A DNA stretch of 14,481 nucleotides, from the NCBI GenBank assembly GCA_011390385.1, contig JAABSN010000082.1:1-14481 (forward strand), written 5' to 3'. The DNA comes from Thioalkalivibrio nitratireducens. Lineage in GTDB: Bacteria > Pseudomonadota > Gammaproteobacteria > Ectothiorhodospirales > Ectothiorhodospiraceae. A program made the translations under genes and the position numbers. Below the pieces are notes generated by a model, which saw nothing but the letters and a program-made list of their open reading frames with translations, had not been told where the DNA came from and did not search any database. Numbering within the stretch: the stretch's first letter is position 1; each line of letters begins with the position of its first letter. Of the stretch, positions 6,528 to 14,426 are shown piece by piece.

Positions 6528-7837
6528 CGCTGATCCAGTCTTCGCCGAAGGGTCGCGTGCGCACGGCGGTCCAGTGGATAAAACCAGGCCATTCGGATCA
6601 TCGGGAGCAGCAGCAGGATGGGCCAGCCGACGAACGCAATCTTCAGGCCCAGGGCGCCGCCGTCGGAAAGGGCTTCCTTGCCGGAAAAGCCGAACAGGCC
6701 GGCAATGGCAAGCGCAGCAGCGCCCCCGGCGCCCTGGTTGAGCTTGGTCACCAGCGCCTGAAACGAGAAGAAGATGGCGGCACGATCCTTGCGGTTCTTC
6801 CACAGGTCGTAGTCGACGACATCGGCGAGCAGGGACGGCAGCGCGATCGACGAAAGGCCGATGAACAGGCCGAGAAAGCTGGCCGCGATGATCATCGGCA
6901 CCAGTCCGCCAGGTGGAATGGAAAGCACGGCCAGCAGCGTGACGATCATGCCGACCGCACCGATCGCCCAGACCCGGTGTTTCTGATAGCGGCGCATGAC
7001 CCAGAGCCAGAGCGGCATGCCGGCCGCCATCGCCATCGTCATCGGCATGGCGATATGCGGGATGCGATCGGCCAGCCCGAGATACTGGCTGGAGTAGATC
7101 ACGAACAACGAGGAGATGGCGCCGGTGGCCAGCCCGAACAGCACCTGTGTGAACAGGAAATAGCGAAGAGGCGGCGTTGCCTTGAGCGCCAGCCAGAGAT
7201 CAGCCGGCCGAATTCGCCTCGCCGCGACATGCTGGGTCGGCTCGTCGACCCGCCAGACCATGATCACGACGACCAGGGGCATCGTGACGACCACAAAGAT
7301 CGCGATCGCGCGCATGACATCGGGCGTGAACGCAGTGCTGCCGGCAAACAGCAACAGCGGCGCGGCCATGAACAGGATGCCGCCAACAAACCCCAGCAAC
7401 TGGCGCCAGAAGACGATGCGCGTGCGCTCGTTGTAGTCGATCGACAGTTCCGCCGCCATGGCCGTGTGCGGAATCTCGACCAGCGTCCAGCCGAGCGTGA
7501 CGACCAGGTACCAACCGAGCAGATGCCCCACGCCCGCGTTTGCCGTGGGCTGGTAGAGGAACCAGGCGCCAAGCACGATCAGTGCAGCGCCGGCCAGCAT
7601 CCACGGCTTGCGGCGTCCAGAGCGATCGGAGAGCAGCCCGATCATTGGATCCGTCAGGCCATCGAACAGCCGGGCCATCAGCATCGCGGTCGCCAACCCT
7701 GCGACCGTCACGCCGGTGTATTCGAGATAGAAATTCGGAAGAATTGCCGCGGTCGGCGACAACAGCATCGACAACGGCAGGTTGACCAGTCCGAACAGGA
7801 TCAACGTCGATGTCGGGATCCTGCGGCTGGAAGTCAT
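6485..7837 (-). CDS. GPH-family (MelB-like) sugar:cation symporter
   Basis: A 450-residue inner-membrane transporter of the major facilitator superfamily, glycoside-pentoside-hexuronide:cation symporter branch, with about 12 hydrophobic segments. Diagnostic stretches are FDGLTDPMIGLLSDRSGRRK (58-77), where D59 and D63 occupy the places of the MelB cation-site aspartates, and EIPHTAMAAEL (121-131). Its usual role is uptake of a sugar or glycoside with Na+ or H+; the substrate cannot be assigned. ATG 7837 has no strong ribosome-binding site. It runs on the same strand as fbpA, 199 bp downstream, but hairpins lie between them, so it is probably a separate unit. Its last 40 codons are duplicated as a relic at 5149-5271. 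Confidence 0.9.
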   Translation of the reverse strand: MTSSRRIPTSTLILFGLVNLPLSMLLSPTAAILPNFYLEYTGVTVAGLATAMLMARLFDGLTDPMIGLLSDRSGRRKPWMLAGAALIVLGAWFLYQPTANAGVGHLLGWYLVVTLGWTLVEIPHTAMAAELSIDYNERTRIVFWRQLLGFVGGILFMAAPLLLFAGSTAFTPDVMRAIAIFVVVTMPLVVVIMVWRVDEPTQHVAARRIRPADLWLALKATPPLRYFLFTQVLFGLATGAISSLFVIYSSQYLGLADRIPHIAMPMTMAMAAGMPLWLWVMRRYQKHRVWAIGAVGMIVTLLAVLSIPPGGLVPMIIAASFLGLFIGLSSIALPSLLADVVDYDLWKNRKDRAAIFFSFQALVTKLNQGAGGAAALAIAGLFGFSGKEALSDGGALGLKIAFVGWPILLLLPMIRMAWFYPLDRRAHATLRRRLDQRQDRASMVNVTEKL

Positions 7838-7930
7838 CGTTGCGATTCAGTTCGGCAGGACGCCCGCCGAAGCGGGTCGGACCGCGAAATGTACCGCGAT
7901 CAGCAGACGGGAAAGTGCAGAGACACTGGA

Positions 7931-8006
7931 TCCCGGGTCTACGCCCGGGCTGACCGTGACCCCGGGGTCCGGGAAATTACCCGAATCCCGGGTCGTTTGC
8001 CCGGGC
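7931..8006. repeat. Paired CCCGGG hairpins between fbpA and the symporter gene
   Basis: Two similar stem-loops, TCCCGGGTCTACGCCCGGGC at 7931-7950 and TCCCGGGTCGTTTGCCCGGG at 7986-8005, flank a third CCCCGGGG palindrome at about 7960-7967. They lie just past the fbpA stop. They are likely members of a dispersed palindromic family and may attenuate or terminate fbpA transcription. No U-run follows, so a classical intrinsic terminator is not shown. Confidence 0.55.
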
Positions 8007-8036
8007 CAGCATCGCTGATGCGGAGTGTTTCCCGGC

Positions 8037-9053
8037 CTACCGCCACCCCGCCCGATCGGCCACGCGAACCGCGTCCGGGTTGTTCTTGCCAAGCGTCGAT
8101 ACGGCCAGCGTATCGAGCTTGATCTCTTCGCGCTCGAACAGGTCTTCGCTCGGGGCCACGGTATCGACCACCGGGTACTCGAAGTTGGCGTTGGCAAACA
8201 GGTTCTGGATTTCGTCCGAGGCCAGGAACTCGAGGAATCGGATCGCGTTCTGGCGGTTCGGCGCGTTGGCGGCCACGCCGGCGCCGCCGACGTTGACGTG
8301 GGCACCGCGACCGTCCTGGTTGGGCAGGATGACGCCGACCTGTTCGACGACGGCCTGGTCGGCCGGGTCGTCCGAAGCGGCCAGTCGGCGGTAGTAATAG
8401 TTGTTGCCCACGGCCAGCTCACAGACGCCGGCGGCGACCGCGCGCAGCTGGTCGGTATCGCCACCTTCGGGTGGGCGCGCCATGTTCTCGACGACGCCGC
8501 GTGCCCATTCCTCGGCTTCCTCGATGCCGTGCGCGGCGATGATCGAGGCGATCAGCGACTGGTTGTAGATGTTGTTCGACGAACGGATGCAGATCGACGC
8601 GTCCAGATCGTCCCGCGCGAGATCCTCATAGGTCGAGACTGTCGCCGGATCGATCGCGCCCTCGCGGTAGAAGATGATCCGCAGGCGCTGACTGAAGCCG
8701 AACCACAGTCCGTCCGGATGGCGAAGCCGGGCCGGGATGCGTGCGTCCAGAATCCCGGATTCGACCGGCTGCAGGATGCCGGCCTGCTCGGCGCGCCACA
8801 GGCGACCGGCATCGACGGTGATCAGCACGTCGGCGGGGCTGGCGATGCCCTCGCGGCGGATGCGCTCGACGAGCTGGTCGGAACTGCCCTGCAGCACGTT
8901 GATCTCGATCCCGGTTTCGCGCGTGAAGGCGGCATGGATCTGCTCGTCGACGTCGTAGTGGCGGGCCGAGTAGATGTTGAGCTGCTCGGCCTGAGCCGGC
9001 TGGATCGCCATCGCCGCAACGACAGCGATCAGAAAGGGCAGGGCGTTTCTCAT
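8037..9053 (-). CDS. fbpA: Iron(III) ABC transporter, periplasmic binding protein
   Basis: A 338-residue FbpA/FutA-type ferric-iron binding protein. Residues 1-22 are a Sec signal peptide ending PAQA, giving a mature start EQLNIYSARHY typical of the family. The mature part keeps LQGSSDQLVERI (about 54-65), PADVLITVDAGRL (73-85) and the iron-ligand tyrosine cluster GNNYYYRRL (Y219-Y221). It binds Fe3+ in the periplasm and delivers it to the FbpB permease. The start is fixed by AGGAG (complement of 9061-9065), 7 nt before ATG 9053; an extended frame to 9239 would put about 60 residues before the signal peptide. It is divergent from fbpC, with the shared control region 9190-9237. Confidence 0.93.
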   Translation of the reverse strand: MRNALPFLIAVVAAMAIQPAQAEQLNIYSARHYDVDEQIHAAFTRETGIEINVLQGSSDQLVERIRREGIASPADVLITVDAGRLWRAEQAGILQPVESGILDARIPARLRHPDGLWFGFSQRLRIIFYREGAIDPATVSTYEDLARDDLDASICIRSSNNIYNQSLIASIIAAHGIEEAEEWARGVVENMARPPEGGDTDQLRAVAAGVCELAVGNNYYYRRLAASDDPADQAVVEQVGVILPNQDGRGAHVNVGGAGVAANAPNRQNAIRFLEFLASDEIQNLFANANFEYPVVDTVAPSEDLFEREEIKLDTLAVSTLGKNNPDAVRVADRAGWR

Positions 9054-9237
9054 TGAAGGACTCCTGGTTCCGCGGTGATTTGGTGACGTGTTGTCCGGGC
9101 GGCTGGGACCGAACGGGCGGGACGGGCCGCGCAACGGCCCGGCTCTGCACCGAACGTGATCGATCGTCCGATCCGCCGAGTCATCCGGAAGGTACCTGCG
9201 AAGTATACTATTTACAAATGATTCTTGTTTGCATACC
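9054..9237. promoter_or_regulatory. Divergent fbpA/fbpC control region with candidate Fur box
   Basis: An AT-rich island (about 9201-9236) in GC-rich DNA. It contains AGTATACT (9202-9209), whose TATACT can serve as a -10 element on the plus strand and which is palindromic, so it is also usable on the minus strand. The complement of 9214-9232 matches the 19-bp Fur consensus at 11 of 19 positions by hand alignment, including a continuous AATCATT. Iron-dependent repression by Fur is known for fbp operons. Here it is an inference from a moderate match. Confidence 0.5.
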
Positions 9238-10425
9238 ATGGCGGTTCACCAATCCGCCCCCGCACCGGAGATTTCTCCTGTCCAGCGCGCTGCACCCATG
9301 TCCGCCAACGTTCTGAGCACGCTGCCAGACGCAGCCGAATCGTCCGCAGGTCGTTCCGCGGCTGAGCCGCTGCTGACGATGGCCGATATCTGCCACGATT
9401 TCGGCCGGCTGCGGGCCGTGGACCACGTCTCGATCGACGTTCGGCCGGGCGAGGTCGTCTGTCTGCTCGGCCCTTCCGGCTGCGGCAAGTCGACACTGCT
9501 TCGGATTGCCGCCGGGCTCGAGGAACTGCAACATGGGCGGGTCATGATCCAGGGCGAGGACCTCTGCCTGCCCTCGGGTCGGCCGCTCCCGCCGGAGCGG
9601 CGCAACGTCGGGCTGATGTTCCAGGACTCGGCACTGTTCCCGCACCTGACCGTGGCCGACAACGTGGCATTCGGGCTGGAGCGGGGCAAGAACGGCGACC
9701 GCCGCCGCCGCGTCATTGAGTTGCTGGAAAAGGTCGGCATGGTCGACTCGGTGAATCGTTACCCGCACCACCTGTCCGGCGGTCAGCAGCAGCGCGTCGC
9801 CCTGGCCCGTGCGCTCGCACCGAAGCCGGCGCTCATGCTGCTCGACGAACCGTTCTCGGCGCTCGACGCGCGCCTGCGCGAGCGCGTGCGCGACGATACG
9901 CTGCACCTGCTCAAGCAGGCCGGCACCGGCACCCTGATGGTCACGCACGACCCGGAAGAAGCCATGTTCATGGCCGACCGGATCGCGCTGATGAAGGACG
10001 GCCGCATTCTCCAGCTCGACAGCCCGGCCAACCTCTACTGCCGACCCGCCGATCCGTTCGTGGCCGAATTCTTCGGCGAGGTCAATCGCATCCGGGGACC
10101 CGTCGAGCAGGGGCGCGTCCATACCCCGCTGGGTGAAATCGACGCACCCGGCCTGCCCGAAGGCAGCGCGGCCGAGGTCCTGGTCCGGCCCGAAGCCGTT
10201 CGAGTCGAAGTGATCGCCGGCCCGTCGGAGGCCCACCGCGAGAGCCACGTCATCATGTCGCGCCTGCTGGGGCGCAACAGCCTGGTCCACGTCTGCATGC
10301 ACGACGAAGCCAATCGCGAATTCCACCTGCATTCGCTGATGCCCGGGGTTTTCCTGCCCGAAGAGAACCAGCGTGTCGAACTGAAGGTCGACCCGTCTCA
10401 GGTGTTTGTTTTTCCTGGGCAGTGA
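9238..10425 (+). CDS. fbpC: Iron(III) ABC transporter, ATP-binding protein
   Basis: A 395-residue ATPase driving ferric-iron uptake with FbpA and FbpB. Numbered from ATG 9238, it has Walker A GPSGCGKST (78-86), Q-loop in MFQDS (Q129), ABC signature LSGGQQQR (179-186), Walker B LMLLDEP (199-205), H-loop MVTHD (H237), and a C-terminal TOBE-like domain (about 285-395). The first about 45 residues are Ala/Ser/Pro-rich and not family-like, so the real start may be ATG 9298 or 9379. None has a good ribosome-binding site. ATG 9238 lies about 28 nt after TATACT, leaving a very short leader. It is divergent from fbpA and convergent with fbpB, which is unusual for this transporter. Confidence 0.9.
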   Translation: MAVHQSAPAPEISPVQRAAPMSANVLSTLPDAAESSAGRSAAEPLLTMADICHDFGRLRAVDHVSIDVRPGEVVCLLGPSGCGKSTLLRIAAGLEELQHGRVMIQGEDLCLPSGRPLPPERRNVGLMFQDSALFPHLTVADNVAFGLERGKNGDRRRRVIELLEKVGMVDSVNRYPHHLSGGQQQRVALARALAPKPALMLLDEPFSALDARLRERVRDDTLHLLKQAGTGTLMVTHDPEEAMFMADRIALMKDGRILQLDSPANLYCRPADPFVAEFFGEVNRIRGPVEQGRVHTPLGEIDAPGLPEGSAAEVLVRPEAVRVEVIAGPSEAHRESHVIMSRLLGRNSLVHVCMHDEANREFHLHSLMPGVFLPEENQRVELKVDPSQVFVFPGQ

Positions 10426-10450
10426 GCGCAGGCGCGAGCCTCCGCAGCAA

Positions 10451-11051
10451 CCATCGGCCCGGGACGGGCCTCCCACAGCCAACCTTGCTCCTGGGCTTGC
10501 CGACACTTGTGGGACCGCCGTCCCGGCGGGATTTTCCGGTTGAGCCGCCGGCTCGGGATGGGAACCCATCGGCCCGGGACGGGCCTCCCACAGCCCATCG
10601 GCCCGAGACGGGCCTCCCACAGCCAATCTGCCCCCTGGGCTTGCCGACACTTGTGGGACCGCCGTCCCGGCGGGATTTTCCGGTTGAGCCGCCGGCTTGG
10701 GAAGAGAACCCATCGGCCCGGGACGGGCCTCCCACAGCCCATCGGCCCGAGACGGGCCTCCCACAGCCAATCTGCCCCCTGGGCTTGCCGACACTTGTGG
10801 GACCGCCGTCCCGGCGGGATTTTCCGGTTGAGCCGCCGGCTCGGGATGGGAACCCATCGGCCCGGGACGGGCCTCCCACAGCCCATCATCGGCCCCCTGA
10901 GCTCGCCGATTCCTGTGGGACCGCCGTCCCGGCGGGATTTTCCGGTTGAGCCGCCGGCTTGGGAAGAGAACCCATCGGCCCGAGACGGGCCTCCCACAGC
11001 CCATCGGCCCCCTGGGCTCGCCGACTCCTGTGGGACCGCCGTCCCGGCGGG
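10451..11051. repeat. Tandem array of palindromic repeats, first full units 144 bp long
   Basis: The core TGTGGGACCGCCGTCCCGGC starts at 10508, 10652, 10796, 10914 and 11029 (steps 144, 144, 118, 115). Each full unit runs from this core through GGATTTTCCGGTTGAGCCGC to one or two copies of an inverted counterpart, GGGACGGGCCTCCCACAG, so a unit can fold into a long imperfect hairpin. A leading half-unit begins near 10451, and the last unit is cut off just before the fbpB stop. The first two full units are nearly identical, so duplication was recent. Single copies occur at 3176 and 14427. The array fills the gap between convergent fbpC and fbpB and could act as a two-way terminator. It resembles REP/BIME-type repeats. 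Confidence 0.9.
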
Positions 11052-11067
11052 AATCGGGAACAGCAAT

Positions 11068-12741
11068 TCAGCCACTGCCCGGTCGAGACTTCCTCATTGC
11101 GAGACTCAACAGCACCACCGGGAGAATTCCGACCACGACAATGGCCAGCGACGAGGTCGAGGCCTGAGCCAGGCGTTCGTCCGAGGCCAGTTCGAAGGCG
11201 CGGACGGCCAGCGTGTCGAAATTGAAGGGCCGCAGAATGATCGTCGCCGGCAACTCCTTCATGACGTCGACGAACACGAGAATGCCGGCCGCCAGCAGGC
11301 TGGAGCGCATCATCGGCAGGTGGATGCGGGCCAGGGTTCCGGCGGCGGTGTGCCCCAGCGTCCGGGAGGCGGCATCCATGTTCGGCGTGATGCGCCCGAG
11401 GCTGGCCTCGACCGCGTTGAACGACACGGCCAGGAAGCGCACGACGTAGGCATAGACCAGCGCAACCATGGTGCCGGTCAGGATCAGTCCGGGCAGGATG
11501 TCGAACTGCTCGCGCGCCCACAGATTGATCTGCTGGTCCATCCAGCCCAGCGGAATCAGCAGTCCGACGGCGATGACGGACCCCGGAACCGCATAGCCGA
11601 CCGAAGCCAGCCGTGCGGCCATGGCCGTGACGCGGCCGGGTCGCAGACGCATGCCGTAGCCGACCAGCACGGCCAGTGCGACGGCGATCACGGCGGTCAC
11701 CGTGGCCAGCGTCAGGCTGTTGATGGCGTAGTCGGCGAAGCGCGTGCCGAGCAGTGCGTCACCGACGTCGACGTGCATCTTCAGCAGCACCAGCGCCGGG
11801 ACCAGAAAACCGACGGCAATCGGGAGCAGGCAGCAGAGAAAGGCGAGCCCGGCGCGGACCGGCGAGAGTCGGTACTGGGGCAGCTCCCGGTACGTGGTGG
11901 AAGCGTGGTGAAAGCGTGCCTTGCGTCGTGAATACCGCTCCAGCGCCAGCAGGGCGATGACAAAGGTCAGCAGGCAGGCCGCCAGCTGCGCCGCCGCGGC
12001 ACTTTCGCCGAGCCCGAACCAGGTCCGGTAGATGCCGGTCGTGAAGGTGTCGACACCGAAGAACTGGACGGCACCGAAGTCGTTCAGCGCCTCCATCAGC
12101 ACCAGCGCCACGCCGCCGACGATGGCCGGCCGCGCCAGCGGCACGGCCACGCCGGCAAACAGCCGCCATGGTCCACGTCCGAGCGACCGACCGACTTCCA
12201 GCGCGCAGACCGACTGTTCGACGAAGGCCGCGCGTGAGAGCAGGTAGACGTAGGGGTAGAGCACCAGGCTCATCAAGGTGATCGCGCCGCCCAGCGAACG
12301 GACTTCCGGAAACCAGTAGTCGCCTGCGGCCCACCCGAAGGTCTCGCGCAGCAGGCTCTGCACCGGTCCGGTGAACTGCAGGAAATCGGTATAGGCGTAG
12401 GCGATCACGTAGGTCGGCACTGCCAGCGGCAGCAGCAGCGCCCATTCGAACACGCGCTTGCCCGGGAACCGGCACATGACGACCAGCCAGGCCGTCCCGA
12501 CGCCGAGGATCAGCGTGCCCAGCGAGACGCCGACCGCGAGCCCGACCGTGTTGAGGATGTAGCCGGGCAGCACGGTCTCGACCAGGTGGCCCCAGACCGC
12601 GCCGGAGGGGATCAGCACGTGGGCCAGCACGGTCACGACCGGCAGCGCGACCAGGGCCGCGACGGCCACCGTCAGCACGGTCCAGCCGCTGGGCAGAAGA
12701 CGCCCGCGCGCGGGGAGCGCGACCGGGTTCCGGGCGTTCAT
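11068..12741 (-). CDS. fbpB: Iron(III) ABC transporter, fused permease
   Basis: A 557-residue inner-membrane permease with two binding-protein-dependent transport domains fused head to tail, as usual for FbpB, and about twelve membrane segments. Each half carries an EAA-type coupling loop: about 180-210 (ALEVGRSLGRGPWR ... PLARPAIVGG) and about 457-490 (AASRTLGHTAAGTLARIHLP). Family-typical stretches are LNDFGAVQFFGVDTFTTGIY and VMKELPATIILRPFNFDTLA. It passes Fe3+ from FbpA to the cytoplasm, powered by FbpC. ATG 12741 lacks a clear ribosome-binding site. It lies 67 bp downstream of a gamma-glutamylcyclotransferase-like gene on the same strand and is separated from fbpC by the repeat array. 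Confidence 0.92.
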   Translation of the reverse strand: MNARNPVALPARGRLLPSGWTVLTVAVAALVALPVVTVLAHVLIPSGAVWGHLVETVLPGYILNTVGLAVGVSLGTLILGVGTAWLVVMCRFPGKRVFEWALLLPLAVPTYVIAYAYTDFLQFTGPVQSLLRETFGWAAGDYWFPEVRSLGGAITLMSLVLYPYVYLLSRAAFVEQSVCALEVGRSLGRGPWRLFAGVAVPLARPAIVGGVALVLMEALNDFGAVQFFGVDTFTTGIYRTWFGLGESAAAAQLAACLLTFVIALLALERYSRRKARFHHASTTYRELPQYRLSPVRAGLAFLCCLLPIAVGFLVPALVLLKMHVDVGDALLGTRFADYAINSLTLATVTAVIAVALAVLVGYGMRLRPGRVTAMAARLASVGYAVPGSVIAVGLLIPLGWMDQQINLWAREQFDILPGLILTGTMVALVYAYVVRFLAVSFNAVEASLGRITPNMDAASRTLGHTAAGTLARIHLPMMRSSLLAAGILVFVDVMKELPATIILRPFNFDTLAVRAFELASDERLAQASTSSLAIVVVGILPVVLLSLAMRKSRPGSG

Positions 12742-12808
12742 TGGCCCGCGTCCGAGCGGAGTCTCATGCGGACCACTTTACCGGGTTGGCGCACCGGCGA
12801 GTTGCGAT

Positions 12809-13324
12809 TCAGGACCCCGCGGAGTGCGCGAGCAGACGCCGATTCAACCGGGCACGAGATTGCGAAGGATCGGGCCAGGTTTCGATCTGGTCGAGGGAAG
12901 CAATATACGGTTCCGGCAGCCCATGCGCCCTTGCCCCTTTGACCACGAAGACCTGGTACCAGTCAAAGGGGCGGAGCGCCGGGTTGACGACCAGCGCGCG
13001 GTAGCTGTGTGCCTGGATGGTGCTGCCGCAAAGCTGGACCTCGACGCGACAGGCGTGGTAGCCGGTGTCGAGCTCTTCGGCGACATCCAGGTGATGCCAG
13101 TCGGCGACATCGATCTCGTAGACCGCGCCGTGCACCCGGTCCGTCGCCTTGTCGGTAGCAATGATGTCGCACTTACCGCTGTCGTCGGCCCCGTGCTTGT
13201 GCCATTCCAGCCGGTTGCCCGGCAGTTCCGCGGCCCCGACGATTCGTGCTGAAGGCGTCCGCGCCTGCAGCCGGGCCGGATGCAGGTTGGAACCGTAGGC
13301 GAAGTAGAGGCGCGTGCCCGACAC
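12809..13324 (-). CDS. Gamma-glutamylcyclotransferase-like protein
   Basis: A 171-residue cytoplasmic protein of the GGCT/AIG2-like fold. It opens with the substrate-loop motif FAYGSNLHPARLQAR (8-22) and carries the likely catalytic acid in WHHLDVAEELDTGYH (about 76-90). GGCT enzymes release 5-oxoproline from gamma-glutamyl compounds. The precise substrate here (gamma-glutamyl amino acid, glutathione or other amine) is not decidable. The start is GTG 13324, 3 nt after the stop of the reductase gene, so the two are translationally coupled; no ATG fits the N-terminus. Its pairing with a glutathione-dependent reductase supports a role in glutathione metabolism. Confidence 0.85.
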   Translation of the reverse strand: MSGTRLYFAYGSNLHPARLQARTPSARIVGAAELPGNRLEWHKHGADDSGKCDIIATDKATDRVHGAVYEIDVADWHHLDVAEELDTGYHACRVEVQLCGSTIQAHSYRALVVNPALRPFDWYQVFVVKGARAHGLPEPYIASLDQIETWPDPSQSRARLNRRLLAHSAGS

Positions 13325-13327
13325 GGG

Positions 13328-14323
13328 CTATTCGGGCGGGGTGCTCGGCAGCCGGTCCCGATCATGCTTGCGATGGAGATCCATGGCCGGCCCGATCGGG
13401 ACCACGCCGCTTGGATTGATCGTGTCGTGGCTGCCGTAGTAGTGCAGCTTGATGGCGTGGAACTCGACCGTCTCGGCGATGCCGGGCCACTGGTACAGCT
13501 CGCGCACGTAGTTCGACAGGTTGGGGTAGTCGTCGATGCGCCGGATGTTGCACTTGAAGTGGCCGACGTAGACCGCGTCGAAGCGGATCAGCGTCGTGAA
13601 CAGCCGCCAGTCGGCCTCGGTGACGCGCGGGCCGCACAGATAGCGGCGGGCATCCAGTCGTTCCTCCAGCCAGTCCAGCGTCTCGAACAGCGGAATGACG
13701 GCCTCTTCGTAGGCCTCCTGCGTGGTCGCGAAGCCGGCCTTGTAGACCCCGTTGTTGACCTTGTGATAGACGGTCTCGTTGATCTCGTCGATCTCCTCGC
13801 GGAGGGCTTCCGGGTAGTAGTCGCCGGCTCGCGCACCGAGGCCGTCGAACGCCGAATTGAGCATCCGGATGATTTCGGACGACTCGTTGTTGACGAGGGT
13901 CTGCCTTTTCTTGTCCCAGATCACCGGCACCGTCACGCGCCCGGTGTAGTCGGGATCGGCGGCCGTGTAGACCTGGTGCATGAAGCGGGCCTTGTGAATC
14001 GGATCGGGTACGACCTTGTAGCCCGGCTCGAAGGTCCAGCCATTCTCCAGCATCAATGGATTGACGACCGAGACCGGCAGAAAGCGCTCGAGCCCCTTGA
14101 GCTTGCGGAAGACCAGCGCCCGGTGCGCCCAGGGGCAGGCGTAGGCCACGTACAGATGGTAGCGATCCGGCTCGGCCTGGAAACCCGCGTCGCCGGACGG
14201 CCCGGCCGACCCGTCGGCTGTGATCCAGTGCCGAAACGACGACTCCTGCCGCTTGAAGCGCCCACCGGTGGACTTCGTGTCGTACCACTGGTCGTGCCAC
14301 TGACCGTTGATCAAAAGCCCCAT
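13328..14323 (-). CDS. yqjG: Glutathionyl-hydroquinone reductase (Xi-class glutathione transferase)
   Basis: A 331-residue enzyme of the YqjG/ECM4 family, which reduces glutathionyl-hydroquinones to hydroquinones and glutathione and is cytoplasmic. The N-terminal thioredoxin-like domain has the Xi-class motif CPWAHR with the catalytic Cys at 63. The middle keeps VVNPLMLENGWTF, TVPVIWDKK and NNESSEIIRMLNSAFD (glutathione binding). The helical C-terminal domain includes TEADWRLFTTLIRFDAVYVG and HFKCNIRRIDDYPNL. ATG 14323 is chosen because AGGAG precedes it by 7 nt and MGLLINGQW fits the family; an ORF start at 14407 adds 28 unlike residues. Length is normal. It is first in a likely two-gene unit with the cyclotransferase-like gene. 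Confidence 0.93.
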   Translation of the reverse strand: MGLLINGQWHDQWYDTKSTGGRFKRQESSFRHWITADGSAGPSGDAGFQAEPDRYHLYVAYACPWAHRALVFRKLKGLERFLPVSVVNPLMLENGWTFEPGYKVVPDPIHKARFMHQVYTAADPDYTGRVTVPVIWDKKRQTLVNNESSEIIRMLNSAFDGLGARAGDYYPEALREEIDEINETVYHKVNNGVYKAGFATTQEAYEEAVIPLFETLDWLEERLDARRYLCGPRVTEADWRLFTTLIRFDAVYVGHFKCNIRRIDDYPNLSNYVRELYQWPGIAETVEFHAIKLHYYGSHDTINPSGVVPIGPAMDLHRKHDRDRLPSTPPE

Positions 14324-14426
14324 CTTGCTCTCCTGCGAAATTGCGCTGCGAGCCCGAGCGCTGTGACCCGGGCCTGAATCTGGTTTCAAGTGTAACAATT
14401 CGATCATGCAGCACCCGAACCGAACC

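Larger units (their letters stand above)
5273..6608. repeat. Tandem duplication, copy 2
   Basis: It begins in the cysteine-rich tail (first conserved Cys codon at 5280), carries the second CPBP protease, and ends within the intact symporter gene where identity with 5225-5272 stops. The short match GGGTGC (3926-3930 region) versus GGGAGC (about 6603-6608) is a candidate microhomology at the breakpoints. Confidence 0.8.

Noticed and set aside
6209..8122. 637-codon plus-strand frame opposite the symporter gene
   Set aside because: It is rich in Arg/His/Gln/Asp with no domain sense, lies antisense to a clear MFS transporter, and starts inside the second protease gene. It is a GC-driven shadow.
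8025..9056. 343-codon plus-strand frame opposite fbpA
   Set aside because: It is antisense to FbpA, which has a signal peptide, iron-ligand tyrosines and a good ribosome-binding site. The frame itself shows no recognisable domain.
9208..11004. 598-codon minus-strand frame across fbpC and the repeat array
   Set aside because: It is antisense to a clear ABC ATPase and then translates the tandem repeats into a periodic PGPMG-type peptide; there is no independent support for a gene.
10451..11051. CRISPR-like periodicity
   Set aside because: Repeat units are 115-144 bp, contiguous and palindromic, with no unique spacers and no cas genes.
10507..11931. 474-codon plus-strand frame from the repeats into fbpB
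   Set aside because: Its periodic Pro/Arg/Gly sequence comes from the repeat array, followed by the antisense of fbpB.
13280..14377. 365-codon plus-strand frame opposite the hydroquinone reductase
   Set aside because: It is an antisense shadow with Val/Asp/Arg-rich composition; the minus-strand gene has the CPWAH catalytic motif and AGGAG.
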